From contig JANTQA010000033.1 of the NCBI GenBank assembly GCA_027625915.1, positions 10,168,001 to 10,232,000 on the forward strand: 64,000 nucleotides of DNA. The letters are read 5' to 3'. Below the pieces are notes generated by a model, which ran no database searches, was not told the origin of the DNA, and saw nothing but the letters and a program-made list of their open reading frames with translations. Source of the DNA: Anaeramoeba flamelloides (lineage: Eukaryota > Metamonada > Anaeramoebidae). This document shows positions 1 through 11,283 of the stretch, in pieces. The first letter of the stretch is position 1, and each line of letters begins with the position of its first letter. The position numbers and the translations under genes were made by a program.

Positions 1-3000
1 GTATTTGCGCCGTTTTGGATCAATAATTTAATTATTTGGAAACTTGGGTTTCTTTGTTTACAAATTAAATGTAAGGCGGTTTCATTATTGTCATCTGACT
101 GGTTAATATTAATTTTGTTCTTAACAAATAATTCAATTGTTTTGAAAGATGGTGTTTTTTTCTTACAAATCAAATGTAATGCATTATAACCATCTTTACT
201 CAGTTGATTGATAATAATTTTATTATTTATAAATGATTTGATTATTTTGAAATTTGGTTTTTTTTGTTTACAAATTAAATGTAAGGCGTTTTCATTATTA
301 TCATTTTTTAAATTAATCTTGGTACCATTTTGAATTAATAATTGGGTTGTTTTATTTTTTGGATGTTTGTTGTTGCAAATTAGATGTAATGGTGTACAGC
401 ACCCATTATTGATAAGATTTGTATTTGCACCATTTTGGATCAATAATTTAATTATTTGAAAACTTGGGTTTTTTTGTTTACAGATTAAATGTAAGGCAGT
501 TTCATTGTTGTTGTTTTGTATATTAATGATCGAATTGGCACCATTTTGGAAAAAATAATTCAAGATTTCAATTAAAAGCAATTGTTCATGATCATCATCT
601 TCATAATCAGAACCAAACTTGGAGATATTATTGCCTTTGTTTTGATTTTTGTTTTCATCTTGATTTTCAATTTTTATTTTGTTTTTGTGTTGGTTATTAA
701 TATTTTTAGAATTTTTATTATTAATATTATTATTATTACAAAGTAGATGTAGTGGGGAGCATTTGTTTGAATCAAGTGATAAAAGATTTGCACCGTGATT
801 ATTGAACAATTTAATAATTTCTAAGGATAACGATTCTAAAATACATACTAAATGAATTGGATAACAATAATAATTCTTTAATTGTAAATATGTATTATCA
901 TTAAGAAAAAATGAATTCTGAGTAAAGTCCAATGATTCTTTGTTGCATATAGAATTATTTATTGTATAGCCCATATTCTGACGATTTTTCTTGCATTTTT
1001 TGATATAATTATCGAAGCAGTTATTATTCGGGAGTAATGATTTTGAATGTTGAGATTTGATATTTAAATCAGAACCTTTTACAATTAAGTAATTAATTAT
1101 TTGTAAATTAGGGTTGGGATTTTCACAGATTATAAATAAAGGTGTCTTTGATTTAGAATTTTGCAAATTAATTTTGGATCCATGATCAATTAAATACTTG
1201 ATTAATTCTAAGGAACAATTGCTTTGTTTACAATGCATATGCAAACAAGTGTCTTTTTTGAAATTTAATTGGTTGATATTGGAGCCATTTTTTAGAAATA
1301 AGTCCAAAATTTGAATACGTTTATTAATTTTATTGGTATTTTTACAAAGATAATGAAGTGGAGTGTTTCCTTTTTTATCAATGCACTGGAGATTGGCACC
1401 ATTTTTTAAAAAAAAATTAATTACCTTTAAGGATATTTTTTCTTTTTTGCAATATAAAAAAAATGGTGTTTCGTTAAAGGAATGGGTTTTTAAATTAATT
1501 TTACCTCCGTTTTTTACAAGCAATTTAAGAATATCAAAGCAATTATGATATTTATTTTTACAAATTAAATGCATTGGTGTTTCATTAAAATAATAATTTT
1601 TTAAATTAACATCCGCTCCATAGTCAATTAATAATTTAATGATTACAATGTTTGGGTTCTCTTGTTTACATATATAATGCAATTCACTCATTGAAACTTT
1701 ATTATAGGCATTTAATTTTGCCCCATTCTCTAATAATAATTTTATTATTTTTCTTGAGGGTGTTTTGTTTTCACAAATTAAATGGATTGGTGTCTTCCCT
1801 TTGTTAGTTTCCTGGTTAATATTTGCTTTTTTTTTAATTAAAAATTGAATAATTTCAAACGTGTTATTAATTCTTTCTTTTTCTTTTTTCTCTTTTTCTT
1901 GATTTTCTTGATTTTCTTTTTTTTCTTGATTTTCTTTTTTTTTTTGATTTTCTTTTTTTTCTTTTTTTTCTTTTATTTCTTGTTTTTCTCGTTTTTCTTT
2001 CTTTTGTTTCTTTTCTTGCTGTTTGTTCTTTTCTCGTTTTTCTTGTTTTTTTCCACCATAGTCTTGTTTTTCTTCTTTTTCTTTGTTGATTTGATTTTTT
2101 TTCGAGTTGTTGTTTATTTTATTTTTGTTATTATTTTTGTTATTTTTTTGGGTACATAAGGCATGCAAGGGGGTTTTATTTGTTTTTATGTTTTTAAGAT
2201 TAACCAATGCACCATTATTTATAAATAATTTGATTAATTCAAAATTAGGATATTCTGATTTACAGCAGAAATACAAAATTGTTTTTCCCTTTTTTTTGAT
2301 TCTTAAATTAAGATCTATTTTATACAAAAATAATAATTGAAGAATATTTCGTAAATTTGATGTTAACTTTTTATTGTTGTGAATAAAATAATATAAAATA
2401 TTGTTTCTTTTCGAATCTAAAAGATTTGGATTACCACCATTTTTTAAGATATAATTAATAAATTTATAATTTGGAAAATTTTGATCATTTTGATTTTCTC
2501 TTATTTGATCAAATAATAAATGGAGTATAGTTTGTTGATTCACTCTTGTGGGTTCATTAATATTTAATCCATTTTTCATTAATAATTTAATTATTTTTTT
2601 TTGATTGCAATTATGGTTCTTGCTTAAGAAATGTCCTCCCGAGTATCCTAAATAATTCTCTTTTTGCTGTATATTTAATCCATTTTGAATTAATTTTGTT
2701 AAGAGCCTTATTGATCCGTTCCCACCACAAAAATACCAATGTGTTATGTTATGTTTATAATTATCTTTAATATTGATATTGACGCCATGATCAAGAAATA
2801 TTTGAATTAATTCAATTAATTCCATTTCAGATTTTGAATTTAATCGGAAATCTATTGAACAGATCAAATGGAGTGCAGTCGTGCCACCATAAAATCGATC
2901 GTCGGTCTTATAAGTTGAACTTTCAAGAAATTTCCTTGTAATCCCAGACTCTAATATAAAATTACATTTTTCGGGATTAGAAGATAGTAATAAACAAAAT

Positions 3001-3884
3001 ATTAAATAAAAATCTTTTTTCAATTGTTTTATTTTTTTCATTTTTTTTTTGAAGATAGCCCTTTTTTCTTTTTCCATTTCTGTGGGTGTTTCTTTTTCTT
3101 GTTTTTCTTTTTTGTTTCCTTTTTTCATTTTTTTACTGATTTGTTTTTTTTTTAATTGATAATAATTCAACTCCTCAAAGAAATCGTCAATTAATTGATT
3201 TAATTTCTCAAGGTTTTCTTCATCAATAAATTTATAAATCATTTGGAAACAATTTGGTGTGAAATTGCCAATGGTAATTTGAAAATTTTTATTTTTATAT
3301 CTTTTCTCCAATGATCGATTTAATAATTTTTTGTACATTCGAATGTTACTATTCAATAACAAAAAATCAAAACAAGTTTTCTTATTAAAGTTTTTTAAAA
3401 AGGGGTTTGAACCCTGTTGAAATAAGAGCCAAATCGCTTTTTCTATTTCTTGGTTAATTTCTGTTTTTTCACAGAGCAAATGGAGTGGTGTGTTTCCAGT
3501 AATTAAGTCACACAAATTGCTATTCACATTAATAGATAAAAAATATTCAATGTCTTTCAGATTTGGTTTTTTTTGAGAACACAGCCAATGCAATGGTGAC
3601 GAATAATCATCATAATGATCAACCCTTTTCTTAAAATGGGTTTTAATATTTTTCCATCTCTCAAGAAACTCATTATTTATATTTATTTCCTTTTGTTTTT
3701 TTTTGGTTTTGGTATTTTGTTTTTCTTGTACCTTCTCTTTTTCTTTGTTTTTGTCTGTATCTTTTCCTTTGTCTTTCTGAATTTCGTCTTTGTTTGTTTC
3801 CTTTATTTCTTTTTCTTTGTTTTTTATTGTATGAAAATTTTCAAATGGAGAATTGTCATTTTTAGTTAAAGAAACAAAATTCAT
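1..3884 (-). CDS. giant ankyrin-repeat protein (C-terminus beyond window)
   Basis: One frame stays open from an ATG at 3884 to the window edge, about 1294 codons with no stop seen in the stretches I translated. The protein has a Lys/Glu/Asn-rich N-terminus (residues ~10-60), then roughly 23 degenerate ankyrin repeats with the signature TALHLICKQ or TPLHLLC followed by IIKLLIxNGANxN. Two charged linkers interrupt the array: Lys/Glu-rich at ~3050-3150 and a long Lys/Glu/Gln run at ~1869-2110. An Asn/Asp-rich linker lies near 600-740. Ankyrin arrays are protein-binding solenoids; no catalytic domain is visible, so only a scaffold or adaptor role can be inferred. The last repeats (1-540) are almost identical to each other in DNA, so the array has grown recently. 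The true C-terminus lies outside the window. Confidence 0.9.
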   Translation of the reverse strand, partial: MNFVSLTKNDNSPFENFHTIKNKEKEIKETNKDEIQKDKGKDTDKNKEKEKVQEKQNTKTKKKQKEININNEFLERWKNIKTHFKKRVDHYDDYSSPLHWLCSQKKPNLKDIEYFLSINVNSNLCDLITGNTPLHLLCEKTEINQEIEKAIWLLFQQGSNPFLKNFNKKTCFDFLLLNSNIRMYKKLLNRSLEKRYKNKNFQITIGNFTPNCFQMIYKFIDEENLEKLNQLIDDFFEELNYYQLKKKQISKKMKKGNKKEKQEKETPTEMEKEKRAIFKKKMKKIKQLKKDFYLIFCLLLSSNPEKCNFILESGITRKFLESSTYKTDDRFYGGTTALHLICSIDFRLNSKSEMELIELIQIFLDHGVNINIKDNYKHNITHWYFCGGNGSIRLLTKLIQNGLNIQQKENYLGYSGGHFLSKNHNCNQKKIIKLLMKNGLNINEPTRVNQQTILHLLFDQIRENQNDQNFPNYKFINYILKNGGNPNLLDSKRNNILYYFIHNNKKLTSNLRNILQLLFLYKIDLNLRIKKKGKTILYFCCKSEYPNFELIKLFINNGALVNLKNIKTNKTPLHALCTQKNNKNNNKNKINNNSKKNQINKEKEEKQDYGGKKQEKREKNKQQEKKQKKEKREKQEIKEKKEKKENQKKKENQEKKENQENQEKEKKEKERINNTFEIIQFLIKKKANINQETNKGKTPIHLICENKTPSRKIIKLLLENGAKLNAYNKVSMSELHYICKQENPNIVIIKLLIDYGADVNLKNYYFNETPMHLICKNKYHNCFDILKLLVKNGGKINLKTHSFNETPFFLYCKKEKISLKVINFFLKNGANLQCIDKKGNTPLHYLCKNTNKINKRIQILDLFLKNGSNINQLNFKKDTCLHMHCKQSNCSLELIKYLIDHGSKINLQNSKSKTPLFIICENPNPNLQIINYLIVKGSDLNIKSQHSKSLLPNNNCFDNYIKKCKKNRQNMGYTINNSICNKESLDFTQNSFFLNDNTYLQLKNYYCYPIHLVCILESLSLEIIKLFNNHGANLLSLDSNKCSPLHLLCNNNNINNKNSKNINNQHKNKIKIENQDENKNQNKGNNISKFGSDYEDDDHEQLLLIEILNYFFQNGANSIINIQNNNNETALHLICKQKNPSFQIIKLLIQNGANTNLINNGCCTPLHLICNNKHPKNKTTQLLIQNGTKINLKNDNNENALHLICKQKKPNFKIIKSFINNKIIINQLSKDGYNALHLICKKKTPSFKTIELFVKNKININQSDDNNETALHLICKQRNPSFQIIKLLIQNGAN

Positions 3885-4752
3885 AAACTTGACTCTTGAA
3901 AAGAAATTCTTGTTTTTTTTTTTGATTATTTGCTCTGTTCAATTCTTTGACAAGAAAAATAAAATCAAAAAAATAAAAACATAAAAATGTCAAAAGTTTT
4001 GAAAAATTTTGTCGAATAATTTTTAATTCAAAGAGAATAAGATTCTATAAAATAACAGTATATTTTGTCTTTTTTTTTAAGAACTTCAATTTCTGATAAC
4101 CAAAATCAGTGGTGAAATCGACATTCAATTGTTTTTGATTACCCTAGTAACATTTCTAAGATTTTGCATAATTCATGAATTATTTTAGCATTATCCGAAT
4201 TTAAGGTTGTGTGAATATATTGTTTATGTTTAATTTTTTATTTGTTGTCTTTAAAGAACCCTAAGCAGAGAAAAAGTGTATAATGTGATCATTTTTTAAA
4301 ATAAATTTTGATAATTTTGGAGAAGAACATTTTAACAGCTCTCAAAACAAAAAAGTTATATTGTTTGGTTAGAAAATTACTAAAAATTTGAACTAATTTA
4401 TTTATAATTTAAATTTTACTGAAAATATTAATGAGTTTAACTTTAAAAATTGGTTTGAACTAAGGTATACTAATGGGTGGTAAATTGGGGGTCGCATTGG
4501 AATATAAAGAAGAAAAAAAATCATGGATTATATTTGGAAACACGGATTATAGCCGTTGTGCTTACATTGTTTTGATCACTGTCCATTTAAAAATCAAGTT
4601 ACATTATTTGAACTTTCCGAATTTAGATTGTTAAAATAACAGAAAATTCTTGAAAAGTACACATTACTGAAATGTAATTTATTCATAAAGTAATCCAAAT
4701 GGCTTACAATAATATTTAATCTCATATTGATTCATTTTTTAATCTTTCTTAA
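3885..4752. other. AT-rich spacer upstream of the ankyrin gene
   Basis: Divergent side of the ankyrin gene. I see no frame with coding character, only A/T-rich sequence. It ends at a TTAA (4749-4752) that is the left target duplication of the MITE that follows. Confidence 0.5.
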
Positions 4753-5279
4753 GGGTTAGTTCATTATTGTGAAATTTTTTTTTCTGGTATAGAAAAAAAC
4801 TTTTTAGTAATTATTATGAGGACTTTAAACCAATCAAAAACCAACCAACCCATGATTTACGATCGATCAACAAAAATCAACACTAAAGATGAGGACATTT
4901 TGAGAAAAAGGTGCCAAAGAGCGACATTTAATTTCCCATTAGAATGGTTAGAAAATACAATTTTGAAAACAACTATGTAAGTTTTGAAGGGTCACTCTTT
5001 GGCGCTTTTTGAGATCTCGAAGATTTTTTTTTCTTTTTTTTTAATTTTTCAAATGAGTTTTTTTTATATTAAGAATATTGCATAACCCTTACTTGGTCAA
5101 ATTTAGAGGGTTACAAAATAATCACAAAATCAGATTAAATCAAATTAAATTGATTTTCGTACTTCAAGAAAGGAATTTGTTTTAAAATTTAAGAAATTTA
5201 ACCATTTGGAATTAGAAAATCATAAAAGATGAATTTTTTTTTTTAAATTTTGATTTTTTGAAATTGAGAACTCTTTTAA

Positions 5280-6211
5280 GGGACTAGTCTATATTAATTT
5301 TTTTTTTGACCAATAACTAAATAAGGAATCCTTATCTTGAAATATGTTTAAAATTGAAAATAGACAGGTTTTTTCAATGTTAGAACTTTTAGTTCTTGTT
5401 TTTTTAAAATTTTACATTTCTGTCAAAAAAAGTGACTTTTAAAAATTATTTTTTGAAATTAGATCTTTAAATGATGAGAATTTTTTGATTAATTTTGGAT
5501 TTAATTATTTTCTCAAAAATAATATTTATTCTCATTTTTAAAAAAGAAAAAATAATTTAAAACGAGTGAATATTTTCTCTTTCACTTCTGTTCATTCAAC
5601 TTGACTCTATAAAGAATTCATTTTTTTTTAACAATAATTACTTTTTAAAAAAATAGTTCTTATTCTTTTCTTTGATTTTTTTTGACTCTGGCAAAAACTT
5701 TCGGGATGATAATTTGGGAACGCTTAAAAAAACTCCAAATTCAACAAAAACAAAAGAGTGTAAATTGAAAAAGTAGATTCATGAAATAAAAAGAATGGTA
5801 CAAGAAAAGAAAGAAAATCTTTTATTAAGAGTAAAGCATATATTATATATTTTTTTCGAATCAAACTATTTTTTCATGCAAATCCAAAAAAACATTTTCA
5901 GGTTTATTTTTAAAACTATTTTTTGTACATCTTCCACAAACACAACAAGGTTTTGCTTTCTTGATCAGATAATATTTTATTTTTTGTATTTTTTCAAAAA
6001 GTTGAAAAAAAGCAACTTTCAAAAAAGTGAAAAAAAGGAAAAATTTTTTATTTCTATAAAAACAATAACTATATTTAATGAATGTCATTTAGCAAGATTT
6101 CGTAATTATACTAAGAAGTTTTTCACTTTGATTTCAAATCTAAGTAATAAGCAAAAAAAATTCTAAATCTCTATTAAATTTACCGAAAAAAATTTAATAT
6201 AGACTAGTCCC
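5280..6211 (-). mobile_element. nested piggyBac-like TTAA element (932 bp)
   Basis: Bounded by a perfect 18-bp terminal inverted repeat, GGGACTAGTCTATATTAA at 5280-5297 and its complement at 6194-6211, with TTAA duplicated outside at 5276-5279 and 6212-6215. In the uninterrupted family A copy at 51201 the sequence runs straight across this point, so the pre-insertion site is visible. TTAA duplication is the hallmark of the piggyBac superfamily. The minus strand keeps the end of a transposase-like Cys-rich domain (separate entry), so this looks like an internally deleted derivative that kept its 3' end and both termini. Confidence 0.85.
5810..6088 (-). pseudogene. remnant of a piggyBac-like transposase C-terminus
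   Basis: The minus strand reads ...KAKPCCVCGRCTKNSF... then PENVFLDLHEKIV, a stop, then FEKNI. piggyBac transposases end in a zinc-binding Cys-rich region whose tail has the form C-N-V-x-L-C...C-F-x-x-Y-H. The match here is partial: the CxxC is kept, later Cys/His positions are changed, and the final CF is replaced by stop-F. With the TTAA duplication this supports a decayed piggyBac-type origin. No catalytic DDD core remains in the element. The residue match alone would be weak; the identification rests mainly on the combination with the target site. Confidence 0.55.
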
Positions 6212-6381
6212 TTAAACTTATTTTTCTTGGTTGAATTTTTTGTCAAAGAGATCAAATGGAATTGTTTTTTTTGTTATTTGAATTTTATCAATCAAAAGAA
6301 GGGCTATTTCGCAATACCCATTTTAGTTTCAGATCATCCCTTTAGTATGGAACAAATTCACAGAAATGACTCGGCACTTAA

Positions 6382-8531
6382 ATTGAAATATATCATTATT
6401 GATACACTTTTTCAAACATTTTTACTGGATTTGGATTTTAAAAGCAAATATTCATTGATTGAAAAAATGTTTATTAAAATTTTGTTTTTTTAAAATCCTT
6501 TTGGAATTCATCTATACATTTTTGATTTACTTGATGAGATTTAACATTTATAGAAGAATATAAAATTTTATTTGTCTAACTGTTTGGAAATTTACTCTTT
6601 GATCTAAAATTCAATGAGATCTTGAACTTAAACACTTTATCCAATGGTATTGGGGTATTTTTTGGTTTTCAAAATTTCAAATTTAAGCCAAAAGTCTTTT
6701 TTATAACAGTAATTGTTGAAAAATATTTTTGGAAGATAAAATAACTATTTTTTTAACAAAACCCAATCGCATTTTCTTTAATTTTTCAAATTCAAAGTTT
6801 ATAAATCCCAAAACATCTTATAACAATAGTTGTGGTTTATTTTTCTTTCTAAAAATTTTTTAGAGGATTTTTAGATTTAGAGGATTTTAGAAAATTATAT
6901 TTTTACTCAAAATATTTAGTTAATTTATCAGTTTCAAGAAATATAATAAATTCTTAAGAATTAAAAAACAAGGGATTTGATTGTTTCCCTATTAATTTAT
7001 TTTGGGTTTTAAATTTTCTTGTATTTCTTGTAGAAGATTAAATATACTGTTAATTTCAAAATAAATGGATCAATATTTTCATTTGGCTTTCCAAAATAAT
7101 TACAGACCAAAAATTAAAACAATTCATTAGAATTCCAATGCTCTTCGAGAAGATAAATTAATAATTAAGCTTGTTATTGGAATTAAAAAAGTGAAATATT
7201 GACAAGATTTTCAAATCTTTTTTATACAAGCTAAATGAAAATTTTGTATCATCTATTTTTCAACAAATAGTATCATATTATTTGTTCATATAAACTACCA
7301 CTAATTACTAAAAGTAAGATTTCATAAAAATAAAAATGTTTTGTGAATTTTTTTTGTAGAATTTTTAGATCTTATAATTCAAACAAAAAAGATCAGATCT
7401 TTTTAACTGAAAATTAATTAGTAAATAATAAAAATCTTTTAACAAGGGTAATTCATTTCTTGAAAGTTTATAAAGGTGTTTATTTATCAATTTATTATGA
7501 ATTTATCCAAATAAGTTCACCATTGACTTTATAGATTTTTAAAAAAAAATAAATATTAGAGTTGCTATTACTATAATCTTTTTTAATTGTTATTTATTGT
7601 ATTTGAATTTGGTTTTCCATGTGTGTTATGGTAGTAATTATAAAATTCTTCTTGGTTTTAAAAATGTGTTTAGTGTTTATAAATGTGTGTGAAATAAAAA
7701 ATAAATCAAAACCCAATGTTCTCATGCCATTATCAAATGAAAAATAGGGTAAAAGTAACAAAATCTAAAAAAATATTGGTTCAAATAAAATCTTTTCTTA
7801 TATTCTGATGCGAAACCCCCATATTCAACAATTAATTCTATTTTTTTCTGGTGTAATTTTCCTTTTTTAAATACATTGTAATATCTGTCAATAAATATTT
7901 GCAATTTAGGATATATTTTTCAGTATTTGTTTCTATTATTTTTTTATTTTTTTTTTCTTTGTACCAACTAAGATTTTTTATTTTTGTTTCTTATTTTATT
8001 ATAATATGTACCAACTTGGATTTTTGATTTCTATAACCTTTTATGGTAGATTTAGGGCTGGTTTATATCTTTTTTTTTTTTTTTTTTTAACAATTAGTCC
8101 TAATAAGTCGGTAATAAGAAAAACATCTGCTAAGTTTGTACAAAATTAAAAAAGACTGATATTAAAAAATCAAAAAACTTTAGAATAATGTGAATTAAAA
8201 AAATTAATATAATTCTCATTGAATTATCTTTAAAAAATGTTTTACAATGATAATTTTCATTGAAATTTTTATTAATTTGTAAAAAAAATAAAATTTGTAT
8301 GGGGCTTTATGTCAGAATCTTTTCTTGTATTAGATATTTAAAACAAAAAAATATTAAAAATATCATAGTTAGTGATTGGTTGGTTTTTTTTTACAATGAT
8401 GAATTATAATTACCAATAATTAAGCCTCATTGTTTTTGAAATAAATAGGTAGATATTTTGTGGGGTGGGAAGAAATAGAATCCTGAGATTCAAATTTATT
8501 TCCTGAAATACTATGGGAATATATGAAACCA
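6382..8531. other. AT-rich spacer
   Basis: No gene recognised. Only 7722-7904 on the minus strand has a protein-like residue mix (separate entry). The rest is A/T homopolymer-rich sequence with a T18 run near 8070. Confidence 0.4.
7722..7904 (-). pseudogene. short coding-like fragment, origin unknown
   Basis: A 60-codon frame beginning at TTG, not ATG, reads IDRYYNVFKKGKLHQKKIEL then IVEYGGFASEYKKRF. The mix of charged and aromatic residues is unlike the F/K/N noise of neighbouring frames. There is an in-frame stop a few codons upstream and no splice-like signal. It may be a decayed piece of a mobile-element or host gene. I do not recognise the family. Confidence 0.25.
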
Positions 8532-9579
8532 GCGAATGAAAGCGAAGTGAAAATCTGCGAATAGGGCAATTATTTTTTTTCGTGGTTGGGTGGTGACCAT
8601 CTAAGATTGAAAATACATGTTTATATCATCACTTAACAACATTATATACTTTTAATTATTACAAAGCTGATCGATGATGAAAAAAAACATTACCCGTTTT
8701 AGGTCATTTTTGCCCAAAAATCGAAAAAAAAAAAATGCGCTTATTTGCGAAAAATCTTTTTAATTTTGCGAAAAAAAGCCAACTGTTTACATTATGTTGG
8801 CATTTGTGTTGACATTCTGCCAAAATTTTGCGAATAGTTAAAATTTTTTATGTGAACATTTCATTTTTTTGGTGTTAACATTGAAAACATGTCAACATTT
8901 TCAGATTAATAATGTTGACATTTTTTCAATGTTAACATTTTTTGAAATTTAATGTTGACATTGACCATGTTAACATGTTAAAAAGAAAATGTTGGCATTT
9001 TTTATGTCAACACATTCAAACAAAATTTCGCAGAATAAGATATGGGTGGGTATGTAGGGTAGGTTAGGGTAGTGTAATTTAGGTTAGGGTATGGTAGGGT
9101 AGGTTTGGTTAGAGTTTATAGTAGCAATATTTTTGAAGTGTTAACTTTCATCATAAAATGTTTACATACTGTTAACATGTACATAATAAAAGGTTGACAT
9201 ATTGTTAAAATTTACATCATGTCAACAGTATTTCAACAAACAAAAAATGAAAGTTGATCATTTTTCATTATGTCAACATCATGTCAACATATTCTGTATA
9301 ATGTTGACATAATGTTAACATCCCAAACAGGTTAACAGCATGTTAACACATATCGCATATTTTCGCAATTTATTTTTAACAAAAAAATAGCAAAAAATGC
9401 CTAAAAAGGTCTAAAAAGGGTATGGTTTTTTTTCATGATCGATCAGCTTTGTAATAATTAAGAGTGTATAATGTATTTAGGTGATGATATAAACATGTAT
9501 TTTCAATCTTAGATTGCCACCAATCAATCACGAAAAAAATAATTGCCCGTTCGCAGATTTTCGCTTCACTTTTATTCGC
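8532..9579. mobile_element. foldback element with ~200-bp terminal inverted repeats and TGTTGACAT-rich core
   Basis: The left arm starts GCGAATGAAAGCGAAGTGAA at 8532; the right arm ends in the complement at 9579. Arms stay alignable for about 200 bp (landmarks ATTGAAAATACATGTTTATA and AAAGCTGATCGAT in both). The interior (8780-9360) has roughly 18-20 copies of TGTTGACAT, its reverse complement ATGTCAACA, or the palindromic variant TGTTAACAT, split by a telomere-like G-rich tract. No open frame spans it and I see no clear target duplication. Long arms plus repeated short internal motifs resemble foldback or Mutator/hAT-type non-autonomous elements, in which such motifs bind transposase; that assignment is inference. 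Confidence 0.75.
9044..9116 (+). repeat. interstitial telomere-like (TAGGG/TTAGGG) tract
   Basis: Irregular G-rich run built from TAGGGTAGG, GGTTAGGGTA and TTTAGGTTAGGG units in the middle of the foldback element. A related C-strand tract (TACCCTAACCTACCC) lies at about 37600-37665. The units are degenerate, so this is telomere-like sequence and not proof of an old chromosome end. Confidence 0.6.
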
Positions 9580-11283
9580 ATTTTGAAAAAGTTGCCAATA
9601 TTATATAGAATTGTGTGGTGAAAGTATTGCAAAGGCGTTGCCAAAGAGATTTAAAAAGGTATAGTATTTTCTAGAGATCACTTTCTGGGAATGATCATAA
9701 AATTTATCAAGAATATCTAAAAAAAAAACAAAAAAAACACTAGTTCTTTATTTTAGTGTTCGTGGAATTATGCTCTTTTATTTATAAATCTATTTTCTTT
9801 CCTTTTTTTTAATAGTTACCAAACAAGAAGATGTTAATTTTTTTTTTTATTTCTTTCATTTGTTTTGTTTTGGGTATTTGTTAACTTATTTTTTAATCAA
9901 TAAGAAAAAAAAAAAAAAAAGGGGGGGGGGAAAAGGTTCGACAGATTGCAATAAAGAAGAAATACATTTCTTGGAAAACAATGTTTGGTCCCCATAAGGT
10001 TTCATCTTACAAAAAAATAAAAAGAAAAAGAAAAAAAAATCCAATTTTAACCTTTTTTTAAATCAGGTTAGAAATCCCACCGAAAGATAAAATAAAATAA
10101 TAAAAGAATTAAACTCAGCCAAAATTCCTAAAATAAAAAAAAAACGGGAGTAAACAATAATTACCCAACAGTTACCAGAGTTTTTTCTTGCAAACAATTT
10201 TTTTTTTTTTATTTGATTCAAAAAAAAAAACAGCAATCCAAAGGTATTTTATTTGGTTTTAAATTTTTGTTTGATTTTATTTCTTTTCAAATTCTGTTAA
10301 GTGGTTTATGTGTTTTATTTATTTTTGTTAAATTTAAATTATTAATTTTGGGTTTGTTTTTATTGTTGGTTTTCAGTGGTGTAGAACATTATTAAAGTTG
10401 TGAAGGATGATCTATGATTCAACAAATTTAAATCCCAAGATTCTAAAAATAGAAAAATAATAAAGCATTGTTAATTTTTTATAATGTGTCACTTTTAGTA
10501 ATTTCTGGTAGTTTAGATGGAAAAATCATATTATGTAATTAATCTTCTGTTAAAGAGACAAGAAAATTAAAAACACAAAATAAAAAACAATTGAAATTAT
10601 TAGTGTTTGATTTATCCTTTAAGTTATATAAATCCCTGAAATTTGAAAAAAATATTATCCTGTGTATGGTCTAGTGAGTTGTCGGTTTGGTTCTTATCAT
10701 CATCGATCTTGTACTTGGTATAGATTTTAAGAGAGGTTCAAAACACCCTACACAAGATAATTTTTTTTTCAAATTTCAGGGATTGTAATCCTTAAAATGA
10801 CTCAAAAATGTTTTACAATTTTATTTTACTTTTATTCACAAATTTTTGGTATCTTTTTGGAATCTTTGCAGTTTTGTTGCTCAAAAAACTTAAAAAAAAA
10901 AAAAATAAAAAAATCTTTCAAAATGGTTAAAAGTCAAAAATATAATTGTTTCTTTCAAAAGAAAGATTTATTTTTAATTTGTCAATTTAATTAAACAGCT
11001 GTCTCCTTATTAAAATTCTCTAAATTATTTTATAATAGAAAAATGATAATAATATATGATAGGAAACGGTAACTTTAAGAGAATAAAAAATTATCTTAAA
11101 CTATTTCACAGTTTGAAAGAATAATAAAAAAATATCACATGAAAAATATTAATATTAATAGATGATTAAAAAAATTGAATTTGATTAGTTAAAAAAATTT
11201 CTTCTTGGCGAATTTCAATTGTAATTTTAACTTGAGAAATATATGTGTTTGTTTTTATATACCAAGTTAAAATTGCAAATCAA
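9580..11283. other. AT-rich spacer with homopolymers and one hairpin
   Basis: No gene supported. It contains an A18 run joined to G10 (about 9903-9930), a 36-bp-arm hairpin (10631-10784) and poly-A/T tracts. The frames at 10213 and 10797 are F/K-rich noise. Confidence 0.45.
10631..10784. repeat. 154-bp inverted repeat (36-bp arms), candidate small MITE
   Basis: The left arm AATCCCTGAAATTTG...CTGTGTA (10631-10666) and right arm TACACAAGAT...TTTCAGGGATT (10749-10784) are near-perfect complements around an ~80-bp, GC-richer loop. The loop has TGGTCTAGTG and AGGTTCAAAACACC, faintly like tRNA A and B boxes, but no cloverleaf forms by eye: the T-stem does not pair. Confidence 0.6.

Larger units (their letters stand above)
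4753..6377 (+). mobile_element. TTAA-flanked MITE, family A copy 1, interrupted by a second element
   Basis: Flanked by TTAA at 4749-4752 and 6378-6381. Its termini match the other family A copies (left GGGTTAGTTCATTATTGTG; right end reads as GTGCCGAGTCATTTCTGTGA on the opposite strand). The body carries the family landmarks AACCAATCAAAAACCAACC, TTTGGCGCTTTTTGAGATC and ACTTGGTCAAATTTAGAGG, also found at 38276, 51201 and, inverted, at 41169. Without the nested 936 bp it is 689 bp, against 688 bp for the copy at 51201. It encodes nothing convincing, so it is a non-autonomous element. Confidence 0.85.

Noticed and set aside
1363-3869. Plus-strand frames opposite the ankyrin gene
   Set aside because: Phe/Leu-rich reflections of the Lys/Glu/Asn-rich minus-strand coding sequence.
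6227-6493. 88-codon plus-strand frame
   Set aside because: Lies across the end of family A copy 1 and reads MITE sequence; the same blocks in other copies are not open.
10479-10542. LLVISGSLDGKIILCN, resembling one WD40 strand pair
   Set aside because: Only about 16 residues, no further repeat on either side and no start; chance cannot be excluded.
10660-10760. tRNA-like A box and B box inside the 10631-10784 hairpin
   Set aside because: The T-arm and D-arm do not pair and the box spacing is too long without a recognisable anticodon arm.
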